Shown: piece by piece, positions 60,790 to 64,000 of the stretch
Layout: every line of letters begins with the position of its first letter
Position numbering within the stretch: position 1 is the stretch's first letter
Source of the DNA: Salvator merianae
Taxonomy: Eukaryota; Chordata; Lepidosauria; Squamata; Teiidae
Direction of reading: 5' to 3'
DNA: 64,000 bases
Assembly (NCBI GenBank): GCA_003586115.2
Contig: QVOM02000116.1
Location: 28,497,062 to 28,561,061, forward strand
The notes under the pieces: generated by a model
What the model was told of the DNA's origin: nothing
The model's input: only the letters and a program-made list of their open reading frames with translations
The model's database searches: none
Position numbers and translations under genes: made by a program

Positions 60790-63580
60790 AAAAGGTGCCA
60801 ATAATTCATCCCTGCCACTGCTGCCCCTCCACATGGTTGGGGGTGGGGGCACATAAGGACAACAAGCACCCTTTGGATAGTTTTTTATGGCATGCAATTT
60901 AATTGCCTCCAAGGACAGATTTCCTACCTCAGAGAAGAGCTGCAGGCCTGATGGGGCCCTTGGATCTGTCACAGCCTGAGAATCATGGGGACTGTAGTCC
61001 AAAGAAGGAAATATGAACTTTAGTAAGTGATGCACCCATGGTGCCTGGATGCAAAAGAGAGCTAGGCTTCTGCAGTACAGGAACTTCGGAAGGAATCTCA
61101 GCAGGTAGCTTGAATGCAGGTCATATCTGCTGATTTCCTGGCATCTATAGCTGTTGAAAATGCAGTAGCCTTGCCTTCCACTTCCTACTTCAAAACTGTA
61201 TATGCACTCTATTCTAAATATTATGGAGCTCAGCAAGCCCCCCTTTCCCTCTGCCACATGTATACACACATTATATGCCACTCTGCAAAGTATCAGTCAG
61301 CTATTCAATGGCTGTGAAATTGCCTCCACTGGAAATAAAGAGTTCATTTTCACTTCAAGGTCTAGATGTGTTTTCATGGTTGTTTCACACGTGGAATTTA
61401 TTGCTTAATGTTTCATTTAGCGCTTCAATAGCTTCCTTTGAAAGTGTCAGGATGTTTGGATGCCAAGTGCATGGTGACAATCCAGAAATTTCTGACCAAG
61501 TCCTGTTCACTTGCTTTTCAATTTAGGCAAGGAGAAAGCCACCCTCAAGTCAGACTCAGTTCCTGGTGATTACATAGACACATCTGCACAGATTTCTTGG
61601 CCACACTACAGAGGTGGATTTGCTGCTGCTTTCTTCCAGGAGATTGAACCTTGGAATTGACCTTGGGGTAATCAGCTTGCAGAGCTGATACTTTGCAACC
61701 TGTGTTGGCCTTGGCAGATGCAGAAGTCAACTTGGAGCCATACTGGTGCTCCTCAATCCTTCTCTAGCCATGGATGGCACCAAATGGACAAAACTCTGGA
61801 CAGTTTAGACAACCTAGGGCCACTGTGACATTCCAAATGCTGGCCTGAACCACTAGTATGGGGCTGCAAATACTGGCCTGAGCTTCTACTGTGGGCCCCT
61901 GTGACTGCAGAGATCCATTGGGCTCAGCTAGTGCAATTGCCCTGAGGTTGACTCTGTCTGCAAGTGACCTTCAACAACTCTCACTGCCTTACACTTAGGG
62001 CTGGCCAATTGTGAAAGAATAGTTATGTTAAAAAGTTAGATCTAGAATGACAACCTATACCTGCACAAATGTCCTCATCAACACAGATGGACATCCCCTG
62101 TCCTTCTGGTCACTCTCAACATATTGCTAGCTATCTCTATGCACTGAAATAAATCTTGCATGAAGATCCTTATCAATTCTTCAGGGCTAAATAGAAAAAG
62201 AATTTGCAAATGGCTGTGTTTGGAGAATCATGCCATAGCTAATCAAGCCAAGATAAGCAAAAGTTAGAACTTGCATTTCTCTCCACAGTTTGAAATCAGT
62301 TTATTATCCATGCTTATTTTTGAGTCAGTAAGCCTAGTTCCTGGTTCAAGGTGAAATGGGAGACTGGCTTAAGATACATAGTGCAGAATTGCCCTCCTGG
62401 CTTAGTCACATATCACAGAATTGTTATTAGAAGCTTCAGCAGAGGTGATCATTCTTAGGCTACAGTACCTTCTGGCCCATTCTGATTTGAAGCTGGACAG
62501 TGAAAGCTCCCAGTTTCAAAGTTTCTGTATTGGACACTTTCCTAGGCTCTGGAAATGTCCCTGGAAGTTGGTCATTATTGGATCCTGGCAAAAAGTTGCT
62601 AGGCTCTGGAGTGGGACTTTGGCAGGTCCTGTTGTAGTCAAGCTTCTACACAATAGCAACAGGAACAAACCTGACCTATGCCATATTCACAGAACTGTCT
62701 TCCCACTCTGCAGATAGAATGTTCTTAAGAGCAGATTATCCTTCCAGGAGCAAACTAGGCACCAGTGCCATGCACAAACCATAGTCCAAGCCCTCTTCTG
62801 GCACGTGGTGACATATGGTCACCATGTGCCAGCCGTGTGGATCTTGCCAAAGATGATTCTTCTAATTTAAACTGCTCCTCAAGGCTGTCCTATTTAGCTG
62901 TTTCCACCTGGACCCTGGACAGATACACCTTTGAGCTAAAGGAAAAATTAAAGCACTGAAATGGCCTTGGTGCAAACCTTCCACAGTTGTCCAACACTAA
63001 AAGGAGATCAGGGAGCTGTCACCAGGAGCCTAAAGTCTTCTGTTCTTGCACAGGGTCAAAACTCGGTCTTTGACAAATGCATCATACCCTGTGCCCCAAT
63101 CCTTCTCAAGAACTGTGCCAGATCTCATCACTAGGGGCAGTGAGACCAACATCTATTTTTCTCCATACTTCTGCATAACAACCTTGTGGGGACGATAATA
63201 TACTGGTCTCCAAAAAAATGTCAGTGCTAACACTATTGCAGAGTTGGGGGCTACCACCAAAGAAAGAGGAACTAATTATGGGTGTGGCAGACCCATACAT
63301 AGCACCCTTCCTTTTAACTTGGAAATAGCCTTTGTCCAACGGGCAGCATTTTTGTTGTATAGATTCACTGAACATTTTGGAATTCTGATTTTCTGAGGTT
63401 CTAAACAGCCTGGAGAATCTACATAAACAGGACTGTTCCCCTCTTCTAGGAACTGTTACTCTGTTTCCTAGTGATGGTGACAGTGATGGAGGAGGTAGAG
63501 TTAGTATTCTTACCCTCACCTGGAGATCAGATTGTAAGCTTAGTGGGTATGGGAGACTCAGCCTGAAAGCCATCCTCTGA
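60790..63580. other. No gene recognised
   Basis: The 169-residue minus-strand frame at 60772-61281 and the 155-residue frame at 63106-63573 lack recognisable domains and are crossed by frames on the other strand. Confidence 0.4.
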
Positions 63581-63599
63581 GCCTACAAACAGCATCTTG

Positions 63600-64000
63600 A
63601 TCTACAACAGATGAAAAGGTTGTCTGTTAAGATGAAAAAGAGGCTTCTTACTGGAGCCTCCCTCCTCCCCACTACATTTGAGGAAGTGCTCAGTGAGCCA
63701 CCATTGAATTTTAAAGCGAGAAATAGCATTATATAGCTGTTCTGGGAGGTCCATCCAAACAAATGGGGCACCATATAAGAAGGATGGAGAAGTTTTGAGA
63801 CACTTAGGAGCACAGCAATAGAGGGCCTCCTCTGTAGTGACTCCAAAACTGTGGAATGATCTCCCTTCTGAGATGCATCAAGATGCCTAGTTTGTACTCT
63901 GTTTTATTGGTTTTCATACATCAAACTTTAACTAAGTTTCTGTATTGGTTTTATTGTGCCCTGCCTGCAGACCTTAGGGTATAGGGCAGGATGGAAATGA
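63600..64000 (+). mobile_element. L2-like LINE 3' end, cut by the window edge
   Basis: 63830-63880 reads SVVTPKLWNDLPSEM in the + frame, the same LINE motif as at 38300. The last 45 bases carry 'agaccttagggtatagggc' and 'aggatggaaatg', the 3' UTR end. Confidence 0.72.

Noticed and set aside
1..64000. CRISPR array, operon or phage-like system
   Set aside because: Split exons, LINEs and SINEs show vertebrate nuclear DNA. No direct-repeat/spacer pattern exists.

Overview
This is vertebrate nuclear DNA, most likely from a squamate reptile. The only recognisable host gene is the 3' end of TFPI2. The rest is about 61 kb of AT-rich intergenic DNA holding squamate-style repeats: CR1 and L2-like LINE 3' ends, tRNA-derived and CORE/MIR-like SINEs, and many short non-autonomous DNA transposons. 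No rRNA, free-standing tRNA gene, CRISPR array or bacterial-type operon is visible. Most open frames in the window lie in transposons or low-complexity DNA and are not genes.

Layout. Bases 387-560 and 2620-2660 are the last two coding exons of TFPI2 on the + strand: the third Kunitz domain and a short basic tail. A putative 3' UTR follows. In mammals the gene beyond the 3' end of TFPI2 is CALCR, in the same orientation. I see no CALCR coding exon here, so the window is probably the TFPI2-CALCR intergenic interval.

Bases 10-24 kb are the most structured part. Two near-identical copies of a ~1,025 bp element lie in opposite orientations (10492-11517 and 22823-23847), each with imperfect inverted termini and a 3-bp TTA/TAA duplication, as in PIF/Harbinger elements. 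Between them is a decayed multi-exon gene on the + strand (16946-19703, with an AATAAA at 19902). Its candidate exons share the same intron phase. Its last exon encodes a charged, coiled-coil-like segment interrupted by three TGA codons. It looks like the accessory DNA-binding gene of a DNA transposon, but that identity is an inference. Its largest intron holds an 811 bp foldback element (17401-18211).

A relative of that foldback element at 27407-28690 carries an internal 497-bp tandem duplication. Shorter elements with related termini lie at 35130 and 55441. A hAT-type MITE at 29838-30222 has a perfect 8-bp target duplication and is itself split by a CR1 insertion with its own 6-bp duplication. 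From 39 kb onward there are further dispersed MITE-like families, an antisense CR1 reverse-transcriptase fragment (51990-52600), two SINEs (56.2 and 57.6 kb) and L2-like 3' ends, including one at the window's right edge. Several long stretches hold nothing I can identify. No searches were run: assignments rest on reading the sequence and recalling family features.
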